Shown here in pieces: positions 35,673 to 42,852 of a stretch of 64,000 bases of DNA. The notes under the pieces are model-generated. The model did no database searches and had not been told where the DNA came from. It saw only the letters and a list, made by a program, of their open reading frames with translations. A program made the translations under genes and the position numbers. Source of the DNA: Apoda limacodes (lineage: Eukaryota > Arthropoda > Insecta > Lepidoptera > Limacodidae); the NCBI GenBank assembly GCA_946406115.1, contig OX291549.1, forward strand, positions 21,909,901 to 21,973,900. The letters run 5' to 3'. The first letter of the stretch is position 1. Every line of letters starts with the position of its first letter.

Positions 35673-37058
35673 CATACATATATACATACATACATACATA
35701 CATATATACATACATACAAAAATACATGCCTTTTCCTATTAGTAGTTAAGTCGTGCTGCGAAATTGCAGTTCAAGTTCAAAAAAATACCCAAAAAATATG
35801 ATATATATCAACTACTTCAGATGTTACTAGCTTTAATATTTAACCTCAAGTATAAGAAATAATATGGTCTGACCTATTATATATATTATTATTTAAGCTG
35901 TTGAAAGCTCTACCTGTGTGTGTGGCTTCAATTCATGCACGTCGGTTATTTCTGCTGAAACTTTTATTTTTACGGAATAAAAAGTCAAGCTTACGTCCTT
36001 CTCCATCATCTCTCTCTCTATAAGTGCAAAGTTTTAGCTAAATTGGATGCTCGGTTGTGAAGTAAAGCAGGGACAAACGCACAGACTCACAATCGCATGC
36101 TACCCGCCCTAAATTCGGTTATCGATGTGGGATTTCAACGGCAGCTCCCCAATTATAGAATTAAAACTGACTCAAACTTGACGTTTTTAAGTAGCCTTTG
36201 TCCTTACACAGGACTCAAACTATCTTCATGCCAAATTTGCCCACGGTTCCACCCACCCTAAATTCGGCTATCGGTGTAGGATTTGAACGACAACTCCTTA
36301 ACTATAGAAAAAAATCGACTTACACTTGACGTTTTCGAGTAGCCCTAGTCTGTGCTAAATTTCAGCTTAATTGCATGCTCCGTTACTCTTTACGAATTCT
36401 TTAATTATTCTAATGCAGTTTGCTATAGACGCTGTAGATCGTTGAAGCTTGGTTATTGTTAGTCTCGCGAGAACTTTTAAATATTTCGGGATAAAAATAT
36501 CGTAGGTCCTTCCCCGGAACTTAAAGTATTTCCATGCCTATCTAAATCGGTTTAACGGTTTAAGCGTGAAGAGGCAACAGACACGATGGGGACATAGGCT
36601 ACTTGAAAACGGTTTTTTTTATATAATTGAGGAGTTGCCGTTGAAATCCCACACCGATAACCAAATTTAGGGGGGTGGAACCGCGGGAAAAAGCTAGTAA
36701 GATATAATTAAATAAAATTTTAATAAGTCTAGGCATTGTTAACGACAATATATATAAAATTATTACGAAATAATTTAAATTTAAGTTAAAGTTAATTTTG
36801 TTTATATTTTGTGCGAAGTGTACCTACGCCAAATAAGGTATGAACGTACTGTACTTTCCTTGAGCGTTGGGCGCTATATGGGTTGAGGCTCCTTTACAGT
36901 CCCGCCCCAAAAAGCCCGGTGAAGCAGTAATGGCTGCAACAGCCAACTACATAGTCAGTCAGACAAAAAAAAATTTAATGAATTTTGTTTTTTTCAGAAA
37001 CTCGTGTGACAGTGACGCTCCATTTGTTAAAACTTACGCAACCCTCGGTTATTTATAA
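15332..37058 (+). CDS. RGS7: RGS7-like regulator of G-protein signaling (R7 family), multi-exon gene
   Basis: Exons read from splice sites and continuous phase: 15332-15428, 17887-17943, 18977-19086, 25940-26161, 27510-27692, 28354-28529, 29257-29460, 31277-31501, 32358-32579, 32673-33854, 36998-37058. The joined product is about 912 residues from the Met at 15332. Order of domains: DEP (about 1-88), DHEX (about 89-200), GGL (about 210-281, with the NPW signature), RGS (about 295-415), then a Ser/Pro/acid-rich tail. Every exon aligns by eye with vertebrate RGS6/RGS7, with no internal gap. Family role: GAP for Gi/o alpha subunits, obligate partner of G-beta-5 through GGL, membrane targeting through DEP/DHEX. 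Vertebrate RGS7 is near 490 residues, so the tail roughly doubles the protein. The first exon begins right after an acceptor, so a further upstream exon (5'UTR or short N-terminus) must exist. The gene symbol is by family resemblance; RGS6 is the alternative name. Confidence 0.93.
15429..17886 (+). other. RGS7 intron 1 with SINE and repeat debris
   Basis: Holds an old SINE-like piece around 15830-15950 with a B-box-like AGTTCAAATCC and T-rich tail, a second SINE at 17165-17432, and AT-rich filler. The small ORFs here have no coding character. Confidence 0.5.
17165..17432 (+). mobile_element. tRNA-derived SINE, degraded
   Basis: Shares with the copy at 23531-23729 a head ending in a decayed B box (GGTTCAATTC), the TTGTGTTTGTCTTGAGACTG block, GCTTAGTTTGGG and the closing GTGTCCGAAAATATTTT. 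Lies in RGS7 intron 1. Confidence 0.75.
17887..17943 (+). CDS. RGS7: RGS7 exon 2: DEP core
   Basis: A 57-nt exon between TTTTAG and GTAAGT. It completes a Gly codon and encodes YDLVEWLMERFNLDETSN, the DEP signature in which the vertebrate protein has a D-I-V-Q-W-L segment. Phase 1 at both ends. Confidence 0.92.
18205..18550. mobile_element. MITE-like element, family A copy 1
   Basis: Left end GTTGCACTCCGGGAGTACCG then GCAGAAGTGAAAAC; right end CGCCGCTAAAGAAGTTTTCACTT, so the ends share an inverted GAAGTGAAAAC. Contains a tandem duplicate of GGCGTGGCATTATGGTTTCC. Second copy at 26665-27335. Confidence 0.65.
18590..18735. mobile_element. Short MITE with AGTGCAAC ends
   Basis: Starts ATAGTGCAACAAACTTTTCT and ends near GAGTTGCACTGTAG, giving inverted AGTGCAAC ends. 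A hairpin with the same arms occurs at 48713-48772. Confidence 0.5.
18977..19086 (+). CDS. RGS7: RGS7 exon 3: end of DEP
   Basis: Acceptor TTTCAG at 18971-18976, donor GTAAGT at 19087. Encodes VEAINLANQLCLYGYFFPV through SSLYRFQ; the GYFFP and LYRFQ motifs are diagnostic of R7-family DEP domains. It ends in phase 0, leading into a 6.85-kb intron packed with mobile elements. Confidence 0.93.
21095..21249. repeat. Inverted dimer related to the 104-bp satellite
   Basis: GATGACAGCTGTCA at 21095 and its reverse complement ending at 21249 bracket two head-to-head units with CTAGAAA, CTGTAACTAT and TCTTAGACT blocks. The arms could form a long hairpin. Confidence 0.75.
21285..21541 (-). mobile_element. 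tRNA-derived SINE
   Basis: Reverse complement has the GACTCGCAGCC-type head, an intact B box (GGTTCGATTCC as reverse of 21479-21489), TTGTGTTTG-TGAGTCTGGGTG and the tail ending GTCCAAAAAATATTT. Inserted inside the outer TIR element. Confidence 0.85.
21798..23372. mobile_element. Inner TIR element with perfect 10-bp target duplication
   Basis: Ends AGGGCATG and CATGCCCT; flanked on both sides by AGTGCTATCT (21788-21797 and 23373-23382). Subterminal regions carry many ATATCGGA/TCCGATAT words in both orientations, like transposase-binding repeats. 1,575 bp. The middle (21950-22400) is GC-richer but gives no recognisable transposase. Superfamily uncertain; a 10-bp duplication suggests a Mutator-like or related element. 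Confidence 0.8.
23531..23729 (+). mobile_element. tRNA-derived SINE, best copy
   Basis: Head CTCCCTCGCAGCCTAATTGG, a perfect B box GGTTCGATTCC at 23582-23592, then TTTGTGTTTGTCTTGCGTCT and a tail ending GTCCAAAAATATTTATT. The tRNA-related head with pol III boxes and shared body define the family, of which six copies are seen in the window. Confidence 0.88.
23755..25600 (+). mobile_element. Degraded non-LTR retrotransposon (Jockey/CR1-like) with reverse transcriptase
   Basis: Pieces in several frames: a linker segment at 23755-23943; RT at 24280-24720 with a GVPQG motif at about 24440 and FADD at about 24505 (catalytic Asp pair); then 24790-25318 in one frame with SYFHSLMTYGILLWG, the typical C-terminal region of this class, ending NPWD and TGA. 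At least two frameshifts and several stops; not functional. The 3'UTR to about 25600 contains a local duplication of CGGATTCTTGC-type sequence. Confidence 0.85.
25940..26161 (+). CDS. RGS7: RGS7 exon 4: DHEX domain
   Basis: Seventy-four codons in phase 0, acceptor TTGACAG, donor GTAGGT. It starts SPYYWPWQAP and contains YAIYLVKRTLRNKQRHGL and AAKWDFITMQAEEQ, matching the DHEX helices that pack on DEP and bind membrane anchors in R7 proteins. A Gly/Ser insert (residues about 13-20 of the exon) is longer than in the vertebrate protein. Confidence 0.93.
26665..27335. mobile_element. MITE-like element, family A copy 2
   Basis: Left end GAGTTGCACTCCTGGAGTGC then GCAGAAGTGAAAAC; right end CACAACGCCGCTAAAGAAGT then TTTCACTTC. 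Longer than copy 1, with a GC-rich centre (27080-27240) holding CGCGCAAGCGCCCTGCGCCG and a GCAGGCGCAGGC counterpart. Fills most of RGS7 intron 4. Confidence 0.65.
27510..27692 (+). CDS. RGS7: RGS7 exon 5: DHEX-GGL linker
   Basis: Sixty-one codons in phase 0. Contains the conserved DSQERAYWRVARPPPG block, then a basic stretch (residues RNRHPRTKQRT) leading into the GGL helix. The exon is markedly more GC-rich than the flanking introns. Acceptor TTTACAG, donor GTATGC. Confidence 0.92.
27693..28353 (+). other. RGS7 intron 5 with retroelement tail and SINE
   Basis: 27745-27855 resembles the repeat tail with GAGTGCCAAC and TCTGTCTATCCGTCC; 28196-28335 is a minus-strand SINE lacking its 3' part. 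The rest shows nothing specific. Confidence 0.5.
28196..28335 (-). mobile_element. tRNA-derived SINE, truncated
   Basis: Contains CAAGACAAACACAAATGTTT, GTGCGGGAATTAAACC (a decayed B box in reverse) and a head similar to the other copies. Ends about 18 nt before the RGS7 exon at 28354. Confidence 0.75.
28354..28529 (+). CDS. RGS7: RGS7 exon 6: GGL domain (G-beta-5 binding)
   Basis: Encodes IEHLKASLDRTRVKTSIAL followed by the AYSETFAPYDAWL segment and PQPSNPWVSDDTFFW, the G-gamma-like domain with its Asn-Pro-Trp motif. By family, this helix pair binds G-beta-5 and stabilises both proteins. It ends in phase 2. A SINE lies only about 20 nt upstream of the acceptor. Confidence 0.93.
28530..29256 (+). 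other. RGS7 intron 6
   Basis: AT-rich intron. GGTTGGCCCAAAAGTGCTTTGG near 28702 and CACGCCCTGTATG near 29070 may be bits of a mariner-like element; the evidence is thin. Nothing else recognised. Confidence 0.3.
29257..29460 (+). CDS. RGS7: RGS7 exon 7: first half of RGS domain
   Basis: Begins by completing an Ile codon, then VETPSDKRVQRWALSIEELL and EFTSFLRKEYSHENIRFWMA. The E-N pair and FW motif are the Galpha switch contacts of RGS domains. The donor GTCAGT is weaker than the others in the gene; reading through it meets a TAG at 29477-29479 and would truncate the RGS domain. Confidence 0.93.
29461..31276 (+). other. RGS7 intron 7 with SINE
   Basis: Holds a SINE at 30549-30767 and AT-rich sequence. 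The ORF at 29666-29872 has no coding character. Confidence 0.5.
30549..30767 (-). mobile_element. tRNA-derived SINE
   Basis: Near-identical in layout to the copy at 21285-21541, including AGCGCCGTTTAGCCCCAAAG, GACTCAAGACAAACACAAAT and GGAATCGAACC (B box in reverse), but without its extra T-rich and TAACACATAAATG segments. Confidence 0.87.
31277..31501 (+). CDS. RGS7: RGS7 exon 8: second half of RGS domain
   Basis: Acceptor TTTGCAG, donor GTATGA. Encodes EFLRAGAPCEINID through the YPRFIRSDHFQRLL helix that closes RGS domains. The base composition is strongly GC-rich compared with the introns on both sides. Ends in phase 2. Confidence 0.93.
31545..31760 (+). mobile_element. Fragment of a Jockey-like LINE ORF2 C-terminus
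   Basis: One frame reads IATFYHRTARHRQGIQPHSL and later FSLWNELP, a stretch shared with many Jockey/CR1-like ORF2 ends (WNELP motif). A related piece is at 54128-54361. Lies in RGS7 intron 8, about 45 nt past exon 8. Confidence 0.6.
32358..32579 (+). CDS. RGS7: RGS7 exon 9: start of C-terminal extension
   Basis: The acceptor is TTTAAAG at 32351-32357. This choice, not the CAG at 32377-32379, keeps the frame: it yields KFFNFGAQAKKKPGSTSG and then a Gly/Ser, Ser/Arg and Pro/His-rich stretch ending SNLCDIPF. The other acceptor phases hit stops. The vertebrate protein ends shortly after this point, so from here on the insect protein is an extension of low complexity. Donor GTAAGA. Confidence 0.82.
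32673..33854 (+). CDS. RGS7: RGS7 exon 10: large C-terminal tail with two PWE motifs
   Basis: The acceptor TGCAG at 32668-32672 precedes 394 codons without a stop. The Met at 32656 lies in the intron and is not a start. The segment opens DPLDDDTGDVLPWESSS and closes NDICPWEDE; between them it is Ser/Pro/Glu/Asp-rich and probably disordered. The end of the frame is ambiguous by design: GAC GAG TAA is followed by GT, and GTAAGT starting at 33855 is an excellent donor in phase 2. Unspliced RNA stops at 33856-33858 after CPWEDE; spliced RNA continues to 36998. Confidence 0.88.
34048..34053 (+). terminator. AATAAA poly(A) signal for the unspliced RGS7 3' end
   Basis: A canonical AATAAA lies about 190 nt after the TAA at 33856-33858. 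It could serve a short isoform that ends after CPWEDE without using the donor at 33855. AT-rich sequence makes chance AATAAA common, so this is tentative. Confidence 0.35.
35606..35718 (+). repeat. (CATA)n microsatellite
   Basis: Long run of ACAT units with a few TATA interruptions. It creates false ORFs on both strands (His-Thr-Tyr-Ile and Met-Tyr-Val-Cys repeats). Confidence 0.95.
36100..36690. repeat. Direct and inverted copies of a 50-bp unit
   Basis: CCTAAATTCGG-TATCG-TGT-GGATTT-AACG recurs at about 36109-36165 and 36247-36305 in plus and at about 36626-36690 in minus. Probably remains of two retroelement fragments in opposite orientation, ending at AAAAAGCTAGTA near 36690-36700. Confidence 0.65.
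36867..36965 (+). mobile_element. 3' end of GC-rich repeat family G
   Basis: CCGCCCCAAAAAGCCCGGTG and GAAGCAGTAATGGCTGCAAC match the reverse complement of 49026-49090. This fragment stops about 30 nt before the RGS7 acceptor at 36997. Confidence 0.8.
36998..37058 (+). CDS. RGS7: RGS7 exon 11: probable last coding exon
   Basis: A strong acceptor (long T tract then CAG at 36995-36997) matches the phase-2 donor at 33855. It completes Glu and adds NSCDSDAPFVKTYATLGYL before TAA at 37056-37058. The phase match, acceptor quality and protein-like composition in an otherwise non-coding area support it; I have no homologue in hand to prove it. The dispersed repeat at 36867-36965 ends just upstream of the acceptor, so part of the intron end is transposon-derived. 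Confidence 0.68.
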
Positions 37059-37810
37059 TTTGTATAGGCGAGAATCACGTTACGATGTATAGAATATGAA
37101 CGTTTTTTTTATCTTAGATCCTGTGTTTTAAATATTTATTGCGAGTTTAGGGTATTATTATGTAATTATAATATTTTAAAGTAAATGATCGTTAATTATT
37201 AGAAAATAATGTGTTTTATTTTCCTTTTAAAAATTCCCTAGTGATAAGAGTTTCTTCAACCGTAACGTCTTCCTTGACATACAAATGTAAATCTGACCAC
37301 ATATAGGGTCTACTAAAGAAAGGGTCTTTGAAGGGTAGGTGAGGTTAGTGTATCTCATTATATTTAGGATGTCTAGAACATCTTCCTCTTACTCTGACTA
37401 AAGTAGACTAGATATGAGCAACAGTTGGCGCTGACCAGCGGAAAACTTGCATCACCTATACTCAAAGGGCTTAGCATGACTTCACTATCTATACTCAGAG
37501 GGCTTAGCATGACTTCAGTATCGTATAACATATTATAACGTGATCTAACTTTTAAACAGCGTGTACTTAAAATGTTATAAAATCACGATGATAAATTTTT
37601 TCCACACAAAAGTGCTTTGAACAAAATCACTACTTTCACAAGTTTTAGGATAATTATCCTATTCTATCCTTATTCAATCGACACGTACTTGGTTGATTTT
37701 TGAGTAAATTTCATTACAAAACTGTATGGCGTTTTATGTAAAATTTCATCAAAACTGATGTAAACATGGCGGAATTTTATCGAAGAGTGGATTCATTTTG
37801 AATAAAATAA
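37059..37810. other. Downstream of RGS7: no gene recognised
   Basis: AT-rich; probable 3'UTR and flank. 37440-37520 has a local tandem duplication of a unit with CTCA-A/G-AGGGCTTAGCATGACTTC. No AATAAA is evident close to the stop at 37058. Confidence 0.4.
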
Positions 37811-37812
37811 AA

Positions 37813-38117
37813 TGCCAATTTTGCCACCGACACCGATCGTTCGTGTAGCTTTAGAACGTTACTAAAAAAATGTTTGATTGTAAAAACGGACGGTTGACGT
37901 ACACACACTGCGATAATAGCACACACACTAGCTAAAACAATGAATATTTATAGGTAATTTTACAGATTAACACCAAAACCCCACCTCCGGAGATGGGTCT
38001 AAAGTTTCAGTTTTCGGTGGCAAAAGTGACAAAATTATCGTAAAGGAACGCTTGACAGTTTGTTACAGATGATACTAAGATTTTTATATTTTTGATACCA
38101 ATGCTAAATGAACGGAA
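37813..38117 (+). mobile_element. Dispersed repeat family C, copy 1
   Basis: Shares about 300 bp with 52085-52386: TTTTGCCACCGACACC, GTTCGTGTAGCTTT, CCCCACCTCC, ATGGGTCTAAAGTTTCA, TTCGGTGGCAAAAGTGACAA and GACAGTTTGT. Both copies have the same orientation and are non-coding. Confidence 0.8.
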
Positions 38118-38145
38118 CCCGAACCGATTAATTGTGCAATCTACA

Positions 38146-38421
38146 AGCTACCAGCCCCCCGACCGACCACGGCTCGGTCGAAAAACTATTGTTAGGCGGG
38201 CTATCCGAATAGCGATATAACATTACTAGTCTTAACGACCTCTCCTTATAGAGCCGTCCCCGGGTTCGTCGGCGAACGCACGGTTCTACCACATATACGA
38301 GGTATCAAAGAGTCGCCCCTTTTCACTCACAATCGCTACTGCGTAACGGGGAACTCCCCTCCTGACGCTGACTCACCTTCGGGTTCGAGGCTCACGCTGG
38401 TCGTCGCTGGTCAAAGGGACG
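38146..38421 (+). mobile_element. GC-rich repeat family G, copy split by a hAT insertion
   Basis: Starts CCCCCCGACCGACCACGGC and includes ACGAGGTATCAAAGAGT and GTAACGGGGAACTCCCCTCC, matching the reverse complement of 49060-49358. It is interrupted at 38421 by the hAT element and resumes at 40616 with GACACGATG. Confidence 0.8.
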
Positions 38422-40615
38422 CAGTGTCTCCAACCACGCCGTAATTACGGTATAGTTACCGTTTTTCTTACGGATCTACTACGTACCGTAGTCGTCTTAT
38501 TACGGTTATATATTCTCCCGTCATTTCATCTGTTTGAATGAGACCTTTAAAAATCCTTACATTCTATAAGAGCACCAAATACCTTATTTTAAAAAGTTTC
38601 ATTATATACTTTCATATTGCAATAGGTTTTAAATAGGTAGTATATCAGTGTCAGAAAAATCTTTCAGTAGGAAGGTGGTCTCGAAGATGCAAATAAGTAC
38701 TTAAATTCACTCGTAGTTGCATATGTATGTATTTTGCTTTCCCTATATATCTTGTGGTGGCATACAGTTGAAATTGCTACCATTTACTGTAAATAAGCTA
38801 TATTTGCCACTAATGTACCACCAGTGGTAGCAAATAAGGTTTTCAAATCACTAATATGCAACTTTTAGAAATAAGTTACATTAAATCCCAATATGGCACT
38901 TAAAGAAACAAATAGGTGGTGTAAAGGATTGTCCTGCCATCTCTAGTGCTACACTGGGTTATGTTCCGGCTCTTCTAGAACCTGCTGTTGCTGTAACTCT
39001 AAGTTCTACTGTGCTATCAGTGCACCCTAACGCATAAATAAGTTTCAAAAGGCCAACTTAAAGAACCAAAATAAGCGATTATGACTTATTTTGAACTACT
39101 AAGGAGCTTTAAGTTGTAAAAATTACTTTTGGTTATAACATTCACTTAATTGCATTCACAGTATGCAAATGGGTGATTTTTAAACTTCATGGTGCTAAAT
39201 GAGGCGTAAATAGGTGAGGATTAGAACTGTAAGATGCAAACCATGTCTTCAAAATGGAGTCTTTAAAATTGTGAAAGTTTGGAAACGACATTATGTTATT
39301 GACACCTAACTACAACTGTGGCACTTGCAGCTAATGTAATTTAACAATATAATAAAATTTAAATAACCAAAATCACTTGTTTTGAAGACCAATAAAAAAG
39401 TGAGGTTATAATCATATTTACTTTTTAATTTATTATTCTAATAAACTTAATTTAATGAAAGGCGCGTGAAAATCTATAAAGAAATATTATATACTTATAA
39501 CTCACATTAAAATATAAATCGCCACGACTTTTATGCTTACTAAATGCTTAAACATTAAAGTTACCTAATAATAAAAAGAAACACGATAGGACTTACCTAA
39601 TTACACACGAGTCGCACTCAAAGTTACTTTTGGATTTTATTTTAAATTATTAATAATTAGATTTTGCACTCCAACATTTTTTTTGCACTTCTTTATCACC
39701 TAGTGAATGAACGAAATCGTTTTTCATTCAATTTTTCAACTCATTCGCTACGCACAACTTACACCCACGGTTCTAATTCCCACTACATAGTATAATTTAA
39801 ACTATTAAGGAACCCATTTAGAACCGAAAATAGGCTGCAATTTTTCTCCTTTTTGTGCTATTAGGGTGGCATATGGGTTGCCTGCACCTATATACCACTT
39901 TAGAATGGCTGTAATTTTCACCTTAGGTAATACTCGGTCCTAATATATAACTCATATGGCACCTGTTGTGTTAGTTGGGATAGGTAATGCGACCTAATTA
40001 CGAAGATCATACACCATGGTAATTAAAATAATATTTTTTTACCGTTCGGTGTAATTTCTCAATATAAACATTGTAATAATAAGTGATTCTAGTTACTTAA
40101 GTGACAATACTGGTGGGAGGCCTTCAAAAAGAAGTAATGTTACTAAAAAAACTATGATTTTGATGAAACTTGCACTGTTCCCTAAGTTGGACGATACGTA
40201 GTCCAGCTAAAAACAATTTTCGCAAGCCGACTTATTGTTTTTAAGATATGCGCGGACATACATACATATAGACACTTAAGAAATTTGGCACATATGTTAA
40301 GAAGCTGGTATATAGACAATATTACAAACACACGAGTAGAATTGATAACCTACTTTTTTTGAAGTAAGTTAAAAACTGATAAATATTGATTACTTTTAAA
40401 CTTAATTTAAGTAATGTTTAACTCTAATACTCAATAAAGTATTTTGTAAGTATTAAAAATACCAACAATTGAGTCTACTTGAGCAATTTTGTTTAATAAA
40501 AGTTTACCGTTATTTTACCGTATTTAAATTTTTTTATTTTCCGTAATATTCAGTCATATACCGTATTTTTGGACTAGCAACACAGTAATTTTTACAGTAG
40601 GAGTTGGAGACACTG
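38422..40615. mobile_element. Non-autonomous hAT transposon with perfect 8-bp target duplication
   Basis: Ends are inverted CAGTGTCTCCAAC (13 bp perfect). AAGGGACG lies immediately outside both ends (38414-38421 and 40616-40623). CAG-starting TIRs with 8-bp duplications define hAT elements. Subterminal TACGG/CCGTA words are dense at both ends. The 2,194-bp interior is AT-rich and shows no transposase, so it must be mobilised in trans, if at all. Confidence 0.92.
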
Positions 40616-40623
40616 AAGGGACG

Positions 40624-41800
40624 ACACGATGAAGTGACACAGTACGTTCAACACGGATTCACGTAAGAACCGACACAGACTTGAAAAACTAGCTGTGCGT
40701 TGATAGATCAGTCAGTCAGTAACTGTTACTTTGGGCTAACGCTAACTTTAACGCGCGACGTACGTAGAAGGTGAATATATTTTTAAATAATATGTACCGC
40801 CCTTCACCCTCATGAATGCCCGCCGGCCTTGCACATCATAAATGCGCGCACAGTATTTGATCATTATTTTGCTGCGATGTTATTTTAAAACTGCGATATC
40901 TCCTTAGATATTCACTGAAATCGAATAATGTAAATGGCAATTTCGTTTGAAATTAAATACTTGTGATGAATAACGTATTTATTTGGATAAGGATTAATAT
41001 CATGTTAATAAAAACACCTTCACAAATACTTCATTATTTTAGAACAAATTTGGTTAGCAAATAAAAGGTTATATGAGCCAACGGACTTTTTTTAGAACTT
41101 TTAAAGGAGAACAATTCTGTCATACATGTTTTTTGTGAAACTTTAACCTTTTACGCAGCGCACGCAGCGGAAGCTGTCAAAAGGAAAAAAAACCCGAGTG
41201 ATAATTTTCAAAAGAAGTATTTTAAAGTCTTTTGTAATGTAAATTGCGACGTTTAATGCATAAGCTAGTCTTCGTATAGTGTTAATTAGAAATTTAATTC
41301 TTAGAAAGGTGTGACAAACAAACGTTGATTGGCCTTCACTGTAATGACAAGTAGTGTTTTATCTTCCCACTTTAATAAATCTTTTTGTTATCTTTAGTAA
41401 GCTTTATATGTTGATATAAATTACCCTACTTATAAATTCGAGGAAAGTTTTATAGGATTTGTAAAATTCTATAATTCGAAGTACAAATTGTTATTTACGA
41501 AAAAGAATAAAACTATTTTTTTGTTATTATTTTATGAAATTAATAAAATATACTTTAATAAACATTGTTTTATAATTTTCAGAAAAAAAAACTGAAATAA
41601 ATAAAAAGTTAAATTTAATTGTGTGAGAATCAAGTGTCATGAATAATTTTTTGATTCAAATTGCAAATTATTTATTATTGTTTTTAATGTTATCGGATTT
41701 GCATGAAAGACAAACAACACGTTTTGTCACAAAACATAAAATATAATATTACTATACGATTGAGTCCGGTGACCATCGATTTTAAATTGTTCCCACTTTT
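40624..41800. other. Intergenic, nothing specific
   Basis: AT-rich DNA. The first part may be the continuation of repeat family G. GTGAATATA-rich and CGCACGCAGCGGAAGCTGTC (about 41160) segments have no recognisable identity. Confidence 0.35.
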
Positions 41801-41807
41801 TATTTAT

Positions 41808-42232
41808 GAGCGGAACCCTATTACTAAGGCTCCGCTGTCCGTCCGTCCGTCCGTCCGTCACCAGGCTGTATCTCATGAACCGTGATAGACAGATGAAATT
41901 TTCACAGAAGATTTATATCTGTTACCGCTATAACAACAAATAATAAAAAACAGAATAAAATAAATATTTAAGGGGGCGCCCATACAACAAACGTGATTTG
42001 TTTGCACGATTTTGCTTGATATTGATAACGGCAACAGGTAGACGCTTAAAATATGCACAGAATATTTAGTTTTATATTCACTTTAAAAAATAAATAATTA
42101 AATTAAAATAAAACAAATATTTAAGGAGGCTCCCATACAACAAACGTGATTTTTTTGCCTTAATTATAGATAATAGTACGGAACCCTTCGTGCGCGAGTC
42201 CGACTCACACTTGGCCGATTTTTGGTTTACTC
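41808..42232 (+). mobile_element. Dispersed repeat family D, copy 1
   Basis: Begins CGGAACCCTATTACTAAGGC with tandem GTCC units (41836-41860) and ends CGAGTCCGACTCACACTTGG. Inside is a direct duplication around CCCATACAACAAACGTGATT (41980 and 42132). Copy 2 at 45625-46056 has the same internal duplication. Confidence 0.8.
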
Positions 42233-42630
42233 TTGTCCTCTCGCATGACAAGTAGTAATAGTAGTGTTTGATTGGCTACTTATGGCTACATGGGATATGT
42301 TGAACAATCGACTATTACATACACAATCATAATAAATAACAAAAAATATTATTTTTCTGAATTATATTTAAGTAGTTATTTCTATAAACTTAAGACAAGT
42401 TAAGACATAGACTCGACAGGTAAAAACTAAATGGTTATTTTTATTCGATTGCGCAAAAAATATACCATAAAGGAATACTTTTTATTTTACTTTAATAATT
42501 AGGTACAAGCTTTATTTCTTACTTTATAAATTTTTTTGAAGGTAAACACATAAACCTAATTACATTATATACCTTTATACTTGTAATATATCGCGTATAA
42601 TGTTTTGCTCTGTTTGATGTCTGAAAAGAG

Positions 42631-42843
42631 TCAATCAAAAACTTCGCGACACACTCCATCGGCCCCCATCTTATAGCCTTCTGGACAGTTTGACGGAGCT
42701 GTTATCATGTTCCTCAAAGCTATTTTTGGTTCTTCAGGGGTTTCGCTTTCTTCTACAGAGTTATTGTCCCCAGCTGCAACAGTAACTTTCTTCTTTACTT
42801 CTTCTACCTCATCGGGATAAACTATACGATCGTTGTCAGCCAT
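42631..42843 (-). CDS. ENF/GBP-like small peptide precursor, copy 1
   Basis: Seventy residues, starting MADNDRIVYPDEVEEVKKK and ending PSNCPEGYKMGADGVCREVFD. The last part has the pattern C-x2-G-Y-x4-D-G-x-C-x3-F, the exact spacing of the disulfide loop in lepidopteran ENF peptides (growth-blocking peptide family, insect cytokines). The N-terminal 45 residues are acidic. There is no signal peptide. The ATG has a good context (ACCATGG) and is preceded by a pyrimidine-rich acceptor (AACAG at 42848-42852), as in the two paralogues downstream. An AATAAA (reverse of 42511-42516) lies about 115 nt past the stop. A TATAAAA (42870-42876) sits about 27 nt before a CAGT at 42847-42850, so an intronless promoter is an alternative to splicing. 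Family assignment rests on cysteine spacing only; function is inference. Confidence 0.7.
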   Translation of the reverse strand: MADNDRIVYPDEVEEVKKKVTVAAGDNNSVEESETPEEPKIALRNMITAPSNCPEGYKMGADGVCREVFD

Positions 42844-42852
42844 GGTACTGTT

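Larger units (their letters stand above)
33859..36866 (+). other. RGS7 last intron / alternative 3'UTR with repeats
   Basis: 33859-34200 is A/T-rich and may be 3'UTR of the short form. 35393-35500 matches a common lepidopteran repeat (GGTCCGCCTGACGGTAAGCG). 35606-35718 is a CATA microsatellite. 36100-36700 carries two direct and one inverted copy of a 50-bp unit (see separate entry). Confidence 0.5.

Noticed and set aside
35606..35718. CRISPR-like array
   Set aside because: Simple tetranucleotide repeat without spacers; the 104-bp array at 13650 likewise lacks unique spacers and the genome is eukaryotic.
35393..35801. ORFs with Met-Tyr-Val-Cys or His-Thr-Tyr-Ile repeats on both strands
   Set aside because: Translations of the CATA microsatellite and a dispersed repeat.
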